Assembly: GCA_023392945.1 (NCBI GenBank)
Contig: JAEWNB010000069.1
Coordinates: forward strand, 10,898-74,897
Length of the DNA: 64,000 nt
Direction of reading: 5' to 3'
Source: Bacteroidota bacterium
GTDB taxonomy: Bacteria > Bacteroidota > Bacteroidia > Bacteroidales > WCHB1-69
The position numbers and the translations under genes were made by a program. The notes under the pieces are model-generated. The model did no database searches and was not told the DNA's origin. It saw nothing but the letters and a program-made list of their open reading frames with translations. Of this stretch, positions 54,794 through 63,942 are shown piece by piece (the stretch's first letter is position 1; every line of letters starts with the position of its first letter).

Positions 54794-54801
54794 CAAAAAT
54801 A
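54794..54801 (-). promoter_or_regulatory. -7 box (TATTTTTG on minus) for dprA
   Basis: Plus-strand CAAAAATA, with a -33-like CAAA at 54826-54829, 24 bases away. It gives a leader of about 15 bases and overlaps the coaX promoter region. Confidence 0.5.
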
Positions 54802-54813
54802 ACATTTATTTTG

Positions 54814-54821
54814 TATATTTG
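54814..54821 (+). promoter_or_regulatory. -7 box (TATATTTG) for coaX
   Basis: Matches TAnnTTTG, 18 bases before the ATG at 54840. The dprA -7 box is only 12 bases away on the other strand, so the two promoters face each other closely. Confidence 0.5.
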
Positions 54822-54839
54822 TACTCAAAGTTTATTAAG

Positions 54840-55571
54840 ATGGATTTGGCAATTGATATAGGTAACAGTTTCCATAAAGCGGCCCTTTTTTCTGAAGAAG
54901 GAGATATGGTATATTACAAATGTTTCAAGAATATAACTATTAATAATGTTATGGAATTTTTCGATTTTTTTAAAATCGAACGTTCTATTCTTTCCTCAGT
55001 AGGAAAAGAATATGATGAAATTAAAAAATATTTGCAGTCTAATAGCCACTATTTCCCCTTCTCATATAACTCCAAACTACCCATATCAATAGAATATGAA
55101 AACCCTCAAACGCTTGGACTTGACAGAATTGCAAATGCCGTGGCCGCATATTCCAATTTCCCGGGCTACCATATTTTATCTATCCAAGCGGGAAGTTGTC
55201 TTGTTTTTGATTTCATTACCAAAGAAGGCAACTATTTGGGAGGATCTATTTCACCCGGAATAGAAATGCGATTCAAAGCCCTGCATGAATTCACAAATCG
55301 CCTTCCGTTATTATCAAAAAAAGAAATTAATTATTTTATTGGACATTCTACACAACAATCTATTAAGAGTGGCGTTATCAATGGGGTTATTTATGAAATT
55401 AACGGCTTTATCAGTAATTACAAAACAAACTATAGTGACCTAAAAATAGTTATCTCAGGAGGAGATTCAGATTACTTGCAAAATTCAATAAAAAATACGA
55501 TATTTGTCGGCTCAAGTTTTATCCTCTGTGGATTACATAAAATATTGAAATTTAATGTTGAAAATAACTAA
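54840..55571 (+). CDS. coaX: Type III pantothenate kinase (CoaX), with altered active-site motif
   Basis: 243 residues from the ATG at 54840; an in-frame ATG-like start at 54819 lies in the promoter. DLAIDIGNSFHKAALFSEEG is the first phosphate-binding loop. QTLGLDRIANAVAAY is the GxDR motif. The usual DAGT motif reads SIQAGSCLVFDF here: the conserved Asp is Gln (codon CAA). GGSISPGIEMRFKALHEFTN and RLPLL are normal for the family, as is VISGGDSDYL. Role: first step of CoA synthesis. Whether it is fully active is uncertain. It overlaps the next gene by 17 bases. Confidence 0.88.
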   Translation: MDLAIDIGNSFHKAALFSEEGDMVYYKCFKNITINNVMEFFDFFKIERSILSSVGKEYDEIKKYLQSNSHYFPFSYNSKLPISIEYENPQTLGLDRIANAVAAYSNFPGYHILSIQAGSCLVFDFITKEGNYLGGSISPGIEMRFKALHEFTNRLPLLSKKEINYFIGHSTQQSIKSGVINGVIYEINGFISNYKTNYSDLKIVISGGDSDYLQNSIKNTIFVGSSFILCGLHKILKFNVENN

Positions 55572-56820
55572 ACTTCTATTCTTATTTATCATTTTGTCAT
55601 CCATTTTTGTTCAAAAAGTGAATTCTCAAAATGAAATTAATTCTCCCTATTCGGGCTATGGTGTTGGATTGTTGACAAATATAACCAATGGGACAATGGC
55701 ATCTATGGGGGGCGTTGGTTATGCTTTACAAAATCCTTTATATATAAATTTTAAAAACCCGGCATCTTATGTTGCTTTTGATTCTCTTTCATTTATTGCA
55801 GATGCTTCATTGTCTGTAATCAGTGGAAAATTAAAAACCACCACTTTGGCCCAAAGAACCTCCTATGCAAGAGCAAATTATCTTATGATGGGATTGCCTG
55901 TTGTCAAGAACTGGCGTACCACTGTAGGAATTGTTCCTTTTAGTGACATGGGATACAAAGTATATGATGCATACGAAGACTATACTTACACTTATAATGG
56001 CGAGGGTGGGCTTATGCAACTTTTTTGGGGCAATGCTTTCAAAATATGGAAAGGCCTTTCTTTAGGAATCAATACTTCTTACATGTTTGGCACCCTTAGT
56101 TCAATCCGATATGTTGAATTCAATGGTGATAATTTTTATAATACCCGAATTGCACGTTCAATCTATGTTGATGGTATCTATTTTTCCGCTGGACTACAGT
56201 ATTTTCATACTATAAAAGAAAAACACAAGCTGGGAATAGGAATTGTATACGAAAACAGCGCCTATATTTGGGCCCGTGAAAATTTACTGATTAATTTTTA
56301 CGAAGATGCATACAGCAGTACTAGAAGTTATGACACTGTCTTAAACAAGGTGGGGACAAAAGGGCGTCTTAAATTACCTCAAACTATCGGTGCCGGATTA
56401 TCCTATTGTTTTAAAGATAAACTTCTTGTTGGAATTGATCTATCCTGGCAAAATTGGTCTAAATATGAGTTAATGGGAAAATCTGATTCATTAAAGGATG
56501 CTCTCATTGGAGCCGTGGGATTGCAATACACTGCTGATCCCCTGTCAACTAAATACATAAACAGGATAAGTTTTCGCGCCGGAGCCAAATATTCAACAGG
56601 TTATTTTAGCATCCACAACTCTCCTATTTCAGAATATGCCTTTACTTTGGGTATAGGGTTCCCTTTAAAAAGCTTTACTTCAAAATCATCTCTAAACATT
56701 ATGGCTGAATTCGGTCAGATGGGAACAGTCAAAAAAGATTTGATTTTACAGAATTATTTCAAGTTCTCTATTAGTTTTATCTTGCAGGAAAAATGGTATC
56801 AAAGAGTTAAATTGGAATAA
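55555..56820 (+). CDS. Outer-membrane beta-barrel protein (OmpP1/FadL-like build)
   Basis: 421 residues with a signal peptide (~1-24). The mature start NEINSPYSGYGVGLLTNITN and GTMASMGGVGYALQNPLYIN with NPASY is the common opening of Bacteroidota outer-membrane transporters of the FadL type. Many amphipathic strands follow, the last one QNYFKFSISFILQEKWYQ. By position between coaX and a TPR/LptC pair it belongs to a conserved Bacteroidota cluster. Substrate unknown. Confidence 0.85.
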   Translation: MLKITKLLFLFIILSSIFVQKVNSQNEINSPYSGYGVGLLTNITNGTMASMGGVGYALQNPLYINFKNPASYVAFDSLSFIADASLSVISGKLKTTTLAQRTSYARANYLMMGLPVVKNWRTTVGIVPFSDMGYKVYDAYEDYTYTYNGEGGLMQLFWGNAFKIWKGLSLGINTSYMFGTLSSIRYVEFNGDNFYNTRIARSIYVDGIYFSAGLQYFHTIKEKHKLGIGIVYENSAYIWARENLLINFYEDAYSSTRSYDTVLNKVGTKGRLKLPQTIGAGLSYCFKDKLLVGIDLSWQNWSKYELMGKSDSLKDALIGAVGLQYTADPLSTKYINRISFRAGAKYSTGYFSIHNSPISEYAFTLGIGFPLKSFTSKSSLNIMAEFGQMGTVKKDLILQNYFKFSISFILQEKWYQRVKLE

Positions 56821-56878
56821 TATTTCAACATTTTATCAGTTAATTAATTAGTATTATAAATAAATCATAACAAAAAAA

Positions 56879-58315
56879 ATGAAAAGATTAGTATTATTAG
56901 CCGTCATGTTTGTAGCAAGTTATGGTATTGTGGCACAAACAACACCTTGCAAATATAAATATGGAGAAACAGAGGCGGATTCTTTAAAATGTCTTGAGGA
57001 TATAACCTCTTTCAACACTTTTTATAAACAACAAATGTATCGGGATGCCTATCATTCCTGGCAAAATCTTGTAGCTCAATGTCCCTGTTCCTGGAATGGA
57101 ATTTTTGTCTATTCTCAAACAATGCTTGACAAACTTATTAAAGATGAAAAAGACTCTTTACAAAGAGAAAGATATATTGATACCTTATTGTGGACATACG
57201 AAGTTCGTCATCTTTATTTTCCGGACAATTATACTGAAGGAAATGGACTTGGATTCAAGGCATTTAACACCATGCGTTACCGCAATGCTAATTATCAACA
57301 AGCATACGAATGGTTTGTACAATCCGTTGAACTTGAAAAGGCCGAAACACAACCCAATATCTGGGATGTATATTTCAAAACTGCTGAAGGAATGGTTAAA
57401 GTGAGAAAAGACACTACTATCATCATTGATGCATATGAAAGAGCTACTGAATATATTGATGATGCCATCAATAATGCATACAAACAATACGAAAAGCAAC
57501 TTCCCAATTTAGCAAATCTGGATTCTGCACTCACACTTGGTCAAATCACGAAAATAGAATATGATAAAAGATATAAGTCACTTACTGCCGACACTGCCAG
57601 ACAAATGAAACTTGTTTCCAATTACACGAAAACCCTGAGCAACATTGACGGTATTTTTTCTCCCTATGCTCCTTGTCACGTTTTAGTTCAGGTATATAGC
57701 AAAAAACTAGAAATGAATAAGGAAAACATGCCGGTAATTAAGAAAATTGTAAGTACAATGTTTAAAAAGGGATGTACCGATTCTCAAGTTTTCAAAGAAG
57801 CTTTGGCAATTCTTCATCAGGCTGAACCCGGTGCTCAATCTGCCTACTTTATGGGCAATTTATCCTTAAAATCAAACGAAATTGATAAAGCAATTGAGTA
57901 TTTTAATGAAGCAATAAAGTTGTATGAAACGAATGAGCAGAAAGTTAACCCTTATTATATGCTTGGACTTGCCTTACAACTTAAAGGAAATTACTCTGAA
58001 GCTCGTGCAGCAGCTTATAGTGCAATAAAAATTAAACCTAATTTCGGGAATGCTTATATCTTAATCGGTGACCTTTACGCCAACTCAGGTGCATTATGCT
58101 CCGGCGGAGACAATACTCCTTATGCTAACAATTGGGCTGCTGCAGACAAATATAATAAAGCAGCTGCTGTTGACCCCAGTTGTGCTGAGAATGCCAATGC
58201 TAAAAGAGCCAGATTATCTTATCCTAATAAGGAAGAAAAATTTAAAAGAGGATTAAATGCCGGAGATTCCTATCATGTAGGTTGTTGGATTCAGGAAAAT
58301 ACTACTGTTCGTTAA
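56879..58315 (+). CDS. Periplasmic TPR-repeat protein
   Basis: 478 residues with a signal peptide (~1-20). Helical TPR-like pairs run from about residue 40; the clearest are EIDKAIEYFNEAIKLYETNE, YYMLGLALQLKGNYSEARAA and FGNAYILIGDLYANSGALC. Cys residues near the N-terminus (TTPCKYKYG, LKCLEDI, CPCSWN) suggest periplasmic disulfides. Probably a scaffold in the envelope; exact role unknown. It lies 58 bases after the OMP gene and 28 before lptC. Confidence 0.85.
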   Translation: MKRLVLLAVMFVASYGIVAQTTPCKYKYGETEADSLKCLEDITSFNTFYKQQMYRDAYHSWQNLVAQCPCSWNGIFVYSQTMLDKLIKDEKDSLQRERYIDTLLWTYEVRHLYFPDNYTEGNGLGFKAFNTMRYRNANYQQAYEWFVQSVELEKAETQPNIWDVYFKTAEGMVKVRKDTTIIIDAYERATEYIDDAINNAYKQYEKQLPNLANLDSALTLGQITKIEYDKRYKSLTADTARQMKLVSNYTKTLSNIDGIFSPYAPCHVLVQVYSKKLEMNKENMPVIKKIVSTMFKKGCTDSQVFKEALAILHQAEPGAQSAYFMGNLSLKSNEIDKAIEYFNEAIKLYETNEQKVNPYYMLGLALQLKGNYSEARAAAYSAIKIKPNFGNAYILIGDLYANSGALCSGGDNTPYANNWAAADKYNKAAAVDPSCAENANAKRARLSYPNKEEKFKRGLNAGDSYHVGCWIQENTTVR

Positions 58316-58343
58316 TCTTTTATATTTTATTATTAATAATAGA

Positions 58344-58898
58344 ATGAATTCGTTCTTGAAAACCACCATCTTTATTGTCATAGGGATGGTGTTTTTTATT
58401 TCTTGCTCTGATGAATTCAAGAAAATTGCCCCAAAAGAATATAATGGGAGATTTCCTGATGAGTCAGCTACTGATATTGAGATTATTTTCAGCGATTCCG
58501 GTCGTACTTCTTTTATTTTGTACGCACCACTCCTCAATAAATATCTGATTGATAAACCTTATATGGATTGCCCTAAAGGCATCACCATCACTTCTTTTGA
58601 CAATGAGGGGAATAGACAGTCTGTCCTAACTGCCGATTATGCCATCAGTGAAGATAAATCTGAACGAATGGAAGCCAGAAGTAATGTGGTAATTAAAGAT
58701 TTGATAAAACGTGAAACTATTGAAACTGAAGTTATTATCTGGGATAAAAAACATAAAAGGATTTATTCCGAGTCAGAGGTTCGACAAATCAAAGCAGATG
58801 GGACCGTCAATATAGGTGATGGCTTTGATGCAGATGAAAGATTCACCAAATATACCATTCGAAATCCAAGGGGAGAGATGCTTACCGATGATTTGTAA
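58344..58898 (+). CDS. lptC: LPS export ABC transporter periplasmic protein LptC
   Basis: 184 residues with lipobox-like FFISCS near residue 20, so anchored in the inner membrane by a lipid or helix. The LptC fold is seen in IIFSDSGRTSFILYAPLLNK, KGITITSFDNEGNRQSVLTA, YAISEDKSERMEARSNVVIK and IYSESEVRQIKADGTVNIGD. It bridges the LptBFG pump to LptA/D (family knowledge). The other lpt genes are not in the window. Confidence 0.88.
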   Translation: MNSFLKTTIFIVIGMVFFISCSDEFKKIAPKEYNGRFPDESATDIEIIFSDSGRTSFILYAPLLNKYLIDKPYMDCPKGITITSFDNEGNRQSVLTADYAISEDKSERMEARSNVVIKDLIKRETIETEVIIWDKKHKRIYSESEVRQIKADGTVNIGDGFDADERFTKYTIRNPRGEMLTDDL

Positions 58899-58913
58899 TA
58901 TAAATAATCATCA

Positions 58914-59438
58914 TCAGCTATTCATAATAACCAGATCTGCTTTCTCACATTTAAGAGACTGCTCCATTTGAGAATTAATTCTTTTTCTAAAATCTTCTTC
59001 TGAAAAAGAAGGATTTCTTTCCCTTAAACGATTGAGACGGAGATCAAAAGGAGCATCAACCGCGATAATAAAATCAAAATAATGATCCAACCCTGCCTCA
59101 AAGACGATTGCCGATTCCAGCATCACATATTGGCTATTTTGTAATTCAGCCCACTTATTAAAGCGTTCCATCAGAATTGGATGAATAATTTCGTTTATTC
59201 GGTTAATATTAACTGAATTATCAAAAAGCAGCTTTGCAAGTTTATGAAGATCAATTTTACGATCAGTAAAGACGCTTTCCCCGAATTGAGCTGCAATCAG
59301 CGTCATTATTTCGGGTTCATCATATAATTTTTTTGCTTCTTCGTCAGCATAATAAACGGGAATCCCAAAATCAATAAAAAACTTTGAAATATAAGTTTTC
59401 CCTGTTCCAATACCGCCGGTTAAAGCAATTTTCTGCAT
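58914..59438 (-). CDS. coaE: Dephospho-CoA kinase
   Basis: 174 residues, a little shorter than usual (195-205). P-loop LTGGIGTGKTYISKFF at residues 6-21. YYADEEAKKLYDEPEIM and the LESAIVFEAGLDHYFDFIIA strand with RLRERNPSFSEEDFRKRINS are CoaE landmarks. Final step of CoA synthesis, so this and coaX put the first and last steps in the same region. It is last of a minus-strand run with YbbR-like, yajC, DUF1573 and nusB. Confidence 0.93.
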   Translation of the reverse strand: MQKIALTGGIGTGKTYISKFFIDFGIPVYYADEEAKKLYDEPEIMTLIAAQFGESVFTDRKIDLHKLAKLLFDNSVNINRINEIIHPILMERFNKWAELQNSQYVMLESAIVFEAGLDHYFDFIIAVDAPFDLRLNRLRERNPSFSEEDFRKRINSQMEQSLKCEKADLVIMNS

Positions 59439-59446
59439 ACCCTACT

Positions 59447-59872
59447 TTATTTAAGATATAAAGTCAATTCTTCAGGATCTTTTACTTCAACAAAATCATG
59501 TTCAAAAATAGCTTTCTCCTGAATATATTCATTCAAAGCTTTCTTTTTTATGGTATAGCTTGATTTTTTTGATTTATTATGAATCAAAGATTTAACCGAC
59601 AAGAATAGCAGCCTGTTTTCTTCAGAAAATTTAGGATTCAAATAGTTAAGACCTTTTGTATTAAAAGTAAGATTTACTATTGAATCGGACAATAAGACTG
59701 AATCAACATTTTTAGGCAATTCGGTACAAACCACTTTATAACTTAATGTAACGGAATACTCTTTAGAAACATTCACAATTGCCCAGCCAAGTCCGGCTAT
59801 TAGTAGACAGACAAGGAAAGTGACAGGTGGAAGCTTAAGCTTATACCTATTTCCTTTGGTTTCCTCGGCCAT
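59447..59872 (-). CDS. Short YbbR-like membrane-anchored protein
   Basis: 141 residues. A basic N-terminus precedes one helix (FLVCLLIAGLGWAIVNVSKE, about 19-38); the periplasmic part continues with SVTLSYKVVCTELPKNVD and ends FVEVKDPEELTLYLK. This is the position and opening of Bacteroidota YbbR/CdaR-like genes next to coaE, but it is about half their length; one YbbR-like repeat may be all there is. Function uncertain. Confidence 0.65.
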   Translation of the reverse strand: MAEETKGNRYKLKLPPVTFLVCLLIAGLGWAIVNVSKEYSVTLSYKVVCTELPKNVDSVLLSDSIVNLTFNTKGLNYLNPKFSEENRLLFLSVKSLIHNKSKKSSYTIKKKALNEYIQEKAIFEHDFVEVKDPEELTLYLK

Positions 59873-59875
59873 TAT

Positions 59876-60223
59876 TTATTTTTTATCTTTATTCTTGGCT
59901 TGGTTAGGATCAATGGCAACAGCAGCTTTATCAATTTTAATTTTGACACCGTCTTCTACTTCAATTGTAAAAGTATTTTCCTGAACATCAACAATTTTTC
60001 CATGAATACCGCCAATAGTAACGATATGATCTCCTCTTTTTAGGGATTCTCTAAAATCCTGCATCTGTTTTTGTTTTTTCTGCTGAGGGCGAATCATGAA
60101 GAAATAAAAAACAACAATAATCAGGACGATAAAAATAATCATTTGGGTTGCTCCCCCACCTTTTGCACCTTGTGCAGTTCCTGTTGCAGAGGAAAATAAT
60201 AAAAATAATGAGTTAAAATTCAT
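59876..60223 (-). CDS. yajC: Preprotein translocase subunit YajC
   Basis: 115 residues. One helix (MIIFIVLIIVVFYFFMIRP, about 28-46) is followed at once by QQKKQKQMQDFRESLKRGD, then HIVTIGGIHGKIVDVQENTF, the usual YajC pattern. It binds SecDF-YidC in the inner membrane. Lies 25 bases downstream of the DUF1573 gene. Confidence 0.94.
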   Translation of the reverse strand: MNFNSLFLLFSSATGTAQGAKGGGATQMIIFIVLIIVVFYFFMIRPQQKKQKQMQDFRESLKRGDHIVTIGGIHGKIVDVQENTFTIEVEDGVKIKIDKAAVAIDPNQAKNKDKK

Positions 60224-60248
60224 AATAATAAAATTTAAAAATTGATAA

Positions 60249-60710
60249 TTAAGGTTTTATAACATTTGCAGTAACTTTAAGAAGTGTGTTTACCGGATAG
60301 GTATTTGCAGAAATGACAACGCTATTGGTAACCGCTCCTTCTTTATTTGCTGAATTAAAAGAAACTTTTATTTCGGCGCTTTCACCGGGACGTATGGGAG
60401 CTTTTGGCGGAGTAGATGTAGTACAGCCACAGGAAGAGTTTGTTTCTTCAATGATAAGATTGGATTTACCCGTATTGGTAAATTTGAAAGAATAACTCAG
60501 TTTTTCTCCCTGCATCACTTTACCAAAATCATGTGTCATTTTTTCAAAAGTCATGACAGGCATGTCTTTAGATATTTTTGCAGAACGGGAAGCATCAGCA
60601 GAAGCAGGATTATGAATATCATGAACTGTCACATCCCCTTCATTAGATTTGTTGTTTCCGCAAGAAGTCAGGATAACGATGGTAAGTAGTAAAATAGCCA
60701 GTTTTTTCAT
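60249..60710 (-). CDS. DUF1573 lipoprotein
   Basis: 153 residues. The lipobox VILTSCG gives an acylated Cys at residue 17. The DUF1573 immunoglobulin-like fold is shown by MTFEKMTHDFGKVMQGEKLS, FKFTNTGKSNLIIEETNSSC and CTTSTPPKAPIRPGESAEIK, followed by VSFNSANKEG. Role unknown; these genes commonly sit next to yajC and nusB in Bacteroidota. Confidence 0.9.
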   Translation of the reverse strand: MKKLAILLLTIVILTSCGNNKSNEGDVTVHDIHNPASADASRSAKISKDMPVMTFEKMTHDFGKVMQGEKLSYSFKFTNTGKSNLIIEETNSSCGCTTSTPPKAPIRPGESAEIKVSFNSANKEGAVTNSVVISANTYPVNTLLKVTANVIKP

Positions 60711-60766
60711 TTATATCTAATTTATAATTGTAACATCCGTCATAATAAGGTCAAATAAATTCTTGT

Positions 60767-61717
60767 TTAATTATCAATTAAGCCTCTGCCAATTTTATTA
60801 AGGCTTCCGTTTGCTTTCAGATCGATCAGAATCTTATCGAGAAGTCCGTTAATAAAAAACCCACTTTTGGCAGAGCTGTACGTTTTAGCAAGTTCAATAT
60901 ATTCATTAATAATAACCTTTACCGGAATTGTTGGGAACTCCATAAGTTCACACAAAGCCATTTTCATCAGCAACATATCCAGTCCCATCACTCTTTCAGC
61001 TTCCCAATTTTGCAGTTTCTTCTCGATTATTTCCAGATATTCTGCATCTTTCATGATAGTTTTACGAAAAAGATCCTTATAAAAAGCCACATCCTCTTCC
61101 CCTTCTTTAAACAAGGGAGTAATTTTGCACTGATTATTTTTTGTTTCCTTAAATGAGGCAATATTTTTGTAAACCATCAGCAGAGACTCATTATAATCAT
61201 CGAACCAATGTACATTTTTTTCCTCAAAATACCAGTGAATTAATTGACTTTCAACAAAAACTTTTTCAATAATATCCAAAACCAACTTTCTATCCTCTTC
61301 ATAACTACGATTTACATTATTCATGTATTGATTATATTCATCAAGCTTAATGATTTCCTGATAAATTTGAATAATAAAATCAGTTTGGTTTGTCCAGTTA
61401 ATATGGTGTTCTTTCCATAATCTATTTAGAAAAACATTCTCCTCTATTTGATTAATGATAATATTATCAATAAACTTTGTATTAGGATTTAAATCCTCAA
61501 AAGAGGGATTATTTTTGCTTTTAAGATCTTCTAATTTATTGGAACGATATCTTTTAAGTTCAGGAAAAATAGAAAAAAAATAGAGAGAGAGAATAAAACA
61601 GTTTTCAATAGAATCAGACAATTTTTTTTCACCTGATACGATCGTTTCCTCCTCATTCATATTGTATGCAAAAATTGCTTGCATAACCTTTGTCCTCAAA
61701 TAACGCCGATTGACCAT
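60767..61717 (-). CDS. nusB: Transcription antitermination/rRNA processing factor NusB, long Bacteroidota form
   Basis: 316 residues from the ATG at 61717, where MVNRRYLRTKVMQAIFAYNM begins the conserved NusB start. Longer starts fall across the -7 box at 61737-61744. The N-terminal ~140 residues are extra; the C-terminal ~160 hold the typical NusB half: DAEYLEIIEKKLQNWEAERV, LDMLLMKMALCELMEFPTIP, KVIINEYIELAKTYSSAKSG and FFINGLLDKIL. Binds boxA RNA with NusE. Confidence 0.94.
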   Translation of the reverse strand: MVNRRYLRTKVMQAIFAYNMNEEETIVSGEKKLSDSIENCFILSLYFFSIFPELKRYRSNKLEDLKSKNNPSFEDLNPNTKFIDNIIINQIEENVFLNRLWKEHHINWTNQTDFIIQIYQEIIKLDEYNQYMNNVNRSYEEDRKLVLDIIEKVFVESQLIHWYFEEKNVHWFDDYNESLLMVYKNIASFKETKNNQCKITPLFKEGEEDVAFYKDLFRKTIMKDAEYLEIIEKKLQNWEAERVMGLDMLLMKMALCELMEFPTIPVKVIINEYIELAKTYSSAKSGFFINGLLDKILIDLKANGSLNKIGRGLIDN

Positions 61718-61736
61718 AGATAAATATTTGCGGGGA

Positions 61737-61744
61737 CAAAAATA
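61737..61744 (-). promoter_or_regulatory. -7 box (TATTTTTG on minus) for the nusB-to-coaE run
   Basis: Plus-strand CAAAAATA, 20 bases before the nusB ATG. It decides the start codon. Confidence 0.55.
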
Positions 61745-61778
61745 GTGAAAAAAATTCATTATTGCACAAGCATCACCA

Positions 61779-63215
61779 TTATCCGTTTTTGCCTATTGTA
61801 AAGACAAATTCCAAACCTCCTCCATAGAGTTTTTTAGCTGTAACAGTTCCTCCATGGAAAATAATGGCATTTTTTACAATGGCAAGTCCCAATCCTGTTC
61901 CTCCCAGCTTTCGGCTTCTCCCTTTATCCAAACGATAAAATCGTTCAAAAATACGTGCCAGGTGTTCATCAGGAACTCCAACTCCATTATCAGAATAGCT
62001 GAAATATAAATAATGTTCATCCTCTTTATAGCAATCAACGCAAACCTCAACACCCTCCCCGGCATAGGCAATAGTGTTGTCAATTAAGTTTCTGAAAATT
62101 GAATAGAGCAAAGAGGGGCTCCCCTTGCATTCAAGTCGTTGGGTAGTAGTACTATTTTTCACCACAATCATTTTGGAGGCCACCTGATTGGCCACATCTG
62201 CAAATACATTTGCAATGATGTCTGAAAGCACAACATGTTCCTTTTCAATCATATCAGGAGCTTCTTCAATTCTTGACAAATAAGATATATCCTGCAGCAG
62301 TGCAGCCAAACGTTTGCACTGAGAATAACTTTTGTCAATAAAATTGCTTTTGGTTTCATCGGGAATATCCGGGTTATTGACAATAGTTTCAAGATAACCC
62401 TGAATGCTGCTGACCGGTGTTTTAAGTTCATGAGCCACATTCTGAGTCAATTGTCTCTTTAACCTTACCTGCTCTTCTTGTTGAGCAATAACTCTTTCTT
62501 TTTCAACCTCCAATGCTTTTTTAGTTTGCATCAGTCTATTGTAAATCTGAATTATATGTTGGGCAACTTCCCCCAATTCATTTTTAGAAAACTTAGCCGA
62601 ATACTCAATAACCTCATCCCTGTCAACGCGGACAGCAAACTCGTTTAGTCGATTTATATTTCTTCCCAAATGAAACATTGATTTAAATAAGAAAAACTCC
62701 AAAAGAATAAAAAACAGAAGTAAACCAGACAAATAGAGCGCATTCTCCTTGATAGTACCAATAAAAGAGACATCAATAGGAAGGGCCGACCTGATAACAA
62801 TATTATTGTAACGTTTAGCAGCATAAAAAAAACTGTCCTCATAACCTTTTACCTTTCTATCATCATAGCCCTGTCCTTTAGTAAGAGCATGTCTTACTTC
62901 CTGAAAATTCGACTCATTTTTCAACAGTGAATAATCTTTAACTCTGGAATCATACAATACGTTTCCTTTTAAGTCAAAAACAGAGGTCTGGAGAAAATTT
63001 TTCAACAGAACAGAATCCACATCATTGCCTTTTACTATTTTCATATTCAGGTAGTCGTTATAGCCAATAAGCCTGGAAAAAAGCAAATTTTCTTTCAGCT
63101 CTTTTTCATTGGTATAGAGAATAACGACAAAAGACATCGCCATTGTGGCAAAGGCAACCGTAATAAACCACAAGATACGGTGATGAAAGGTATAATAATG
63201 TTTATTTTTTCTCAT
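61779..63215 (-). CDS. PhoR-like sensor histidine kinase
   Basis: 478 residues. Two membrane helices (about 13-32 and 158-178) bracket a periplasmic domain of about 125 residues, followed by a HAMP-like segment, HisKA (LTQNVAHELKTPVSSIQGYL, with the phospho-His) and HATPase (NLIDNTIAYAGEGVEV N-box, DNGVGVPDEHLARIFERFYR, and GGTGLGLAIVKN). Matches the PhoR-type kinases of Bacteroidota. It begins 8 bases after the regulator stop, so the two form an operon, regulator first. Confidence 0.93.
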   Translation of the reverse strand: MRKNKHYYTFHHRILWFITVAFATMAMSFVVILYTNEKELKENLLFSRLIGYNDYLNMKIVKGNDVDSVLLKNFLQTSVFDLKGNVLYDSRVKDYSLLKNESNFQEVRHALTKGQGYDDRKVKGYEDSFFYAAKRYNNIVIRSALPIDVSFIGTIKENALYLSGLLLFFILLEFFLFKSMFHLGRNINRLNEFAVRVDRDEVIEYSAKFSKNELGEVAQHIIQIYNRLMQTKKALEVEKERVIAQQEEQVRLKRQLTQNVAHELKTPVSSIQGYLETIVNNPDIPDETKSNFIDKSYSQCKRLAALLQDISYLSRIEEAPDMIEKEHVVLSDIIANVFADVANQVASKMIVVKNSTTTQRLECKGSPSLLYSIFRNLIDNTIAYAGEGVEVCVDCYKEDEHYLYFSYSDNGVGVPDEHLARIFERFYRLDKGRSRKLGGTGLGLAIVKNAIIFHGGTVTAKKLYGGGLEFVFTIGKNG

Positions 63216-63223
63216 AAAATGGT

Positions 63224-63916
63224 TTATTTAGAATATTGAAAACAATAGCCATAACCGGGTCTGGAAACAATATTTTTCCCATAAGGAACAATTTTTTTAC
63301 GCAGACGGGTAATGTGAACGTCAACTGTTCTGTCATTGACAAACACATCATCAGCCCAGATTAGAGAGAGCAATTCTTCTCTACTATAGACTATATCGGG
63401 ATTCTGAAGAAGTAAGAGTAATATTTCAAATTCAGTTTTGGTGAGATCAATATTGGTTTGACCGATAGAAACTTTTTTACGGGGAAGATCTATTTTAAGA
63501 TTTTCAAAAGTAACAAGTGAAACCTGAGGAACGACATTAGAATTTGCGACCCTCCGAAGAACGGCTTTCACACGTGCAACAACTTCTTTCACTGAAAAGG
63601 GTTTTGACACATAATCATCAGCCCCGATATCCAGACCTCTCAAAGTATCCTCTTCGGTATCTTTTGCCGTAATGAAAATAATAGGAATATTAGAAGTGTT
63701 TTTACTTTTCTTAAGAATATCAGCCATTTTAAAGCCCGATATTTCCCCCATCATCACATCCAGTAATAACAAATCATAATCACCGACATTCATAGTCAGG
63801 GCTTCTTCGGCAGACAATGAAGTATCTACTTTAAATCCTGCCTGTTCAAGATTATATTTTAAAATTTCACACAAATCTTCTTCATCATCAACAACCAAAA
63901 TTTTTTTAGGCTTCAT
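63224..63916 (-). CDS. OmpR/PhoB-family response regulator
   Basis: 230 residues from the ATG at 63916; an upstream in-frame start at 63937 overlaps the -7 box. The receiver has ILVVDDEEDLCEILKYNLEQ, DLLLLDVMMGEISGF (phospho-Asp), FITAKDTEEDTLRGLDIGAD and DYVSKPFSVKEVVARV. The C-terminal winged helix is of the OmpR type (DLTKTEFEILLLLLQNPDIV, VDVHITRLRKKI, GYGYCFQ). Partner of the PhoR-like kinase. Confidence 0.94.
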   Translation of the reverse strand: MKPKKILVVDDEEDLCEILKYNLEQAGFKVDTSLSAEEALTMNVGDYDLLLLDVMMGEISGFKMADILKKSKNTSNIPIIFITAKDTEEDTLRGLDIGADDYVSKPFSVKEVVARVKAVLRRVANSNVVPQVSLVTFENLKIDLPRKKVSIGQTNIDLTKTEFEILLLLLQNPDIVYSREELLSLIWADDVFVNDRTVDVHITRLRKKIVPYGKNIVSRPGYGYCFQYSK

Positions 63917-63934
63917 ATTATTGCAAATTTTTGA

Positions 63935-63942
63935 CAAAGATA
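63935..63942 (-). promoter_or_regulatory. -7 box (TATCTTTG on minus) for the PhoB/PhoR-like operon
   Basis: Plus-strand CAAAGATA, 19 bases before the chosen ATG. The last 58 bases of the window beyond it show nothing else. Confidence 0.5.

Noticed and set aside
61718..61759. Upstream start for nusB
   Set aside because: The extension spans the -7 box, and conserved NusB sequence begins at 61717.
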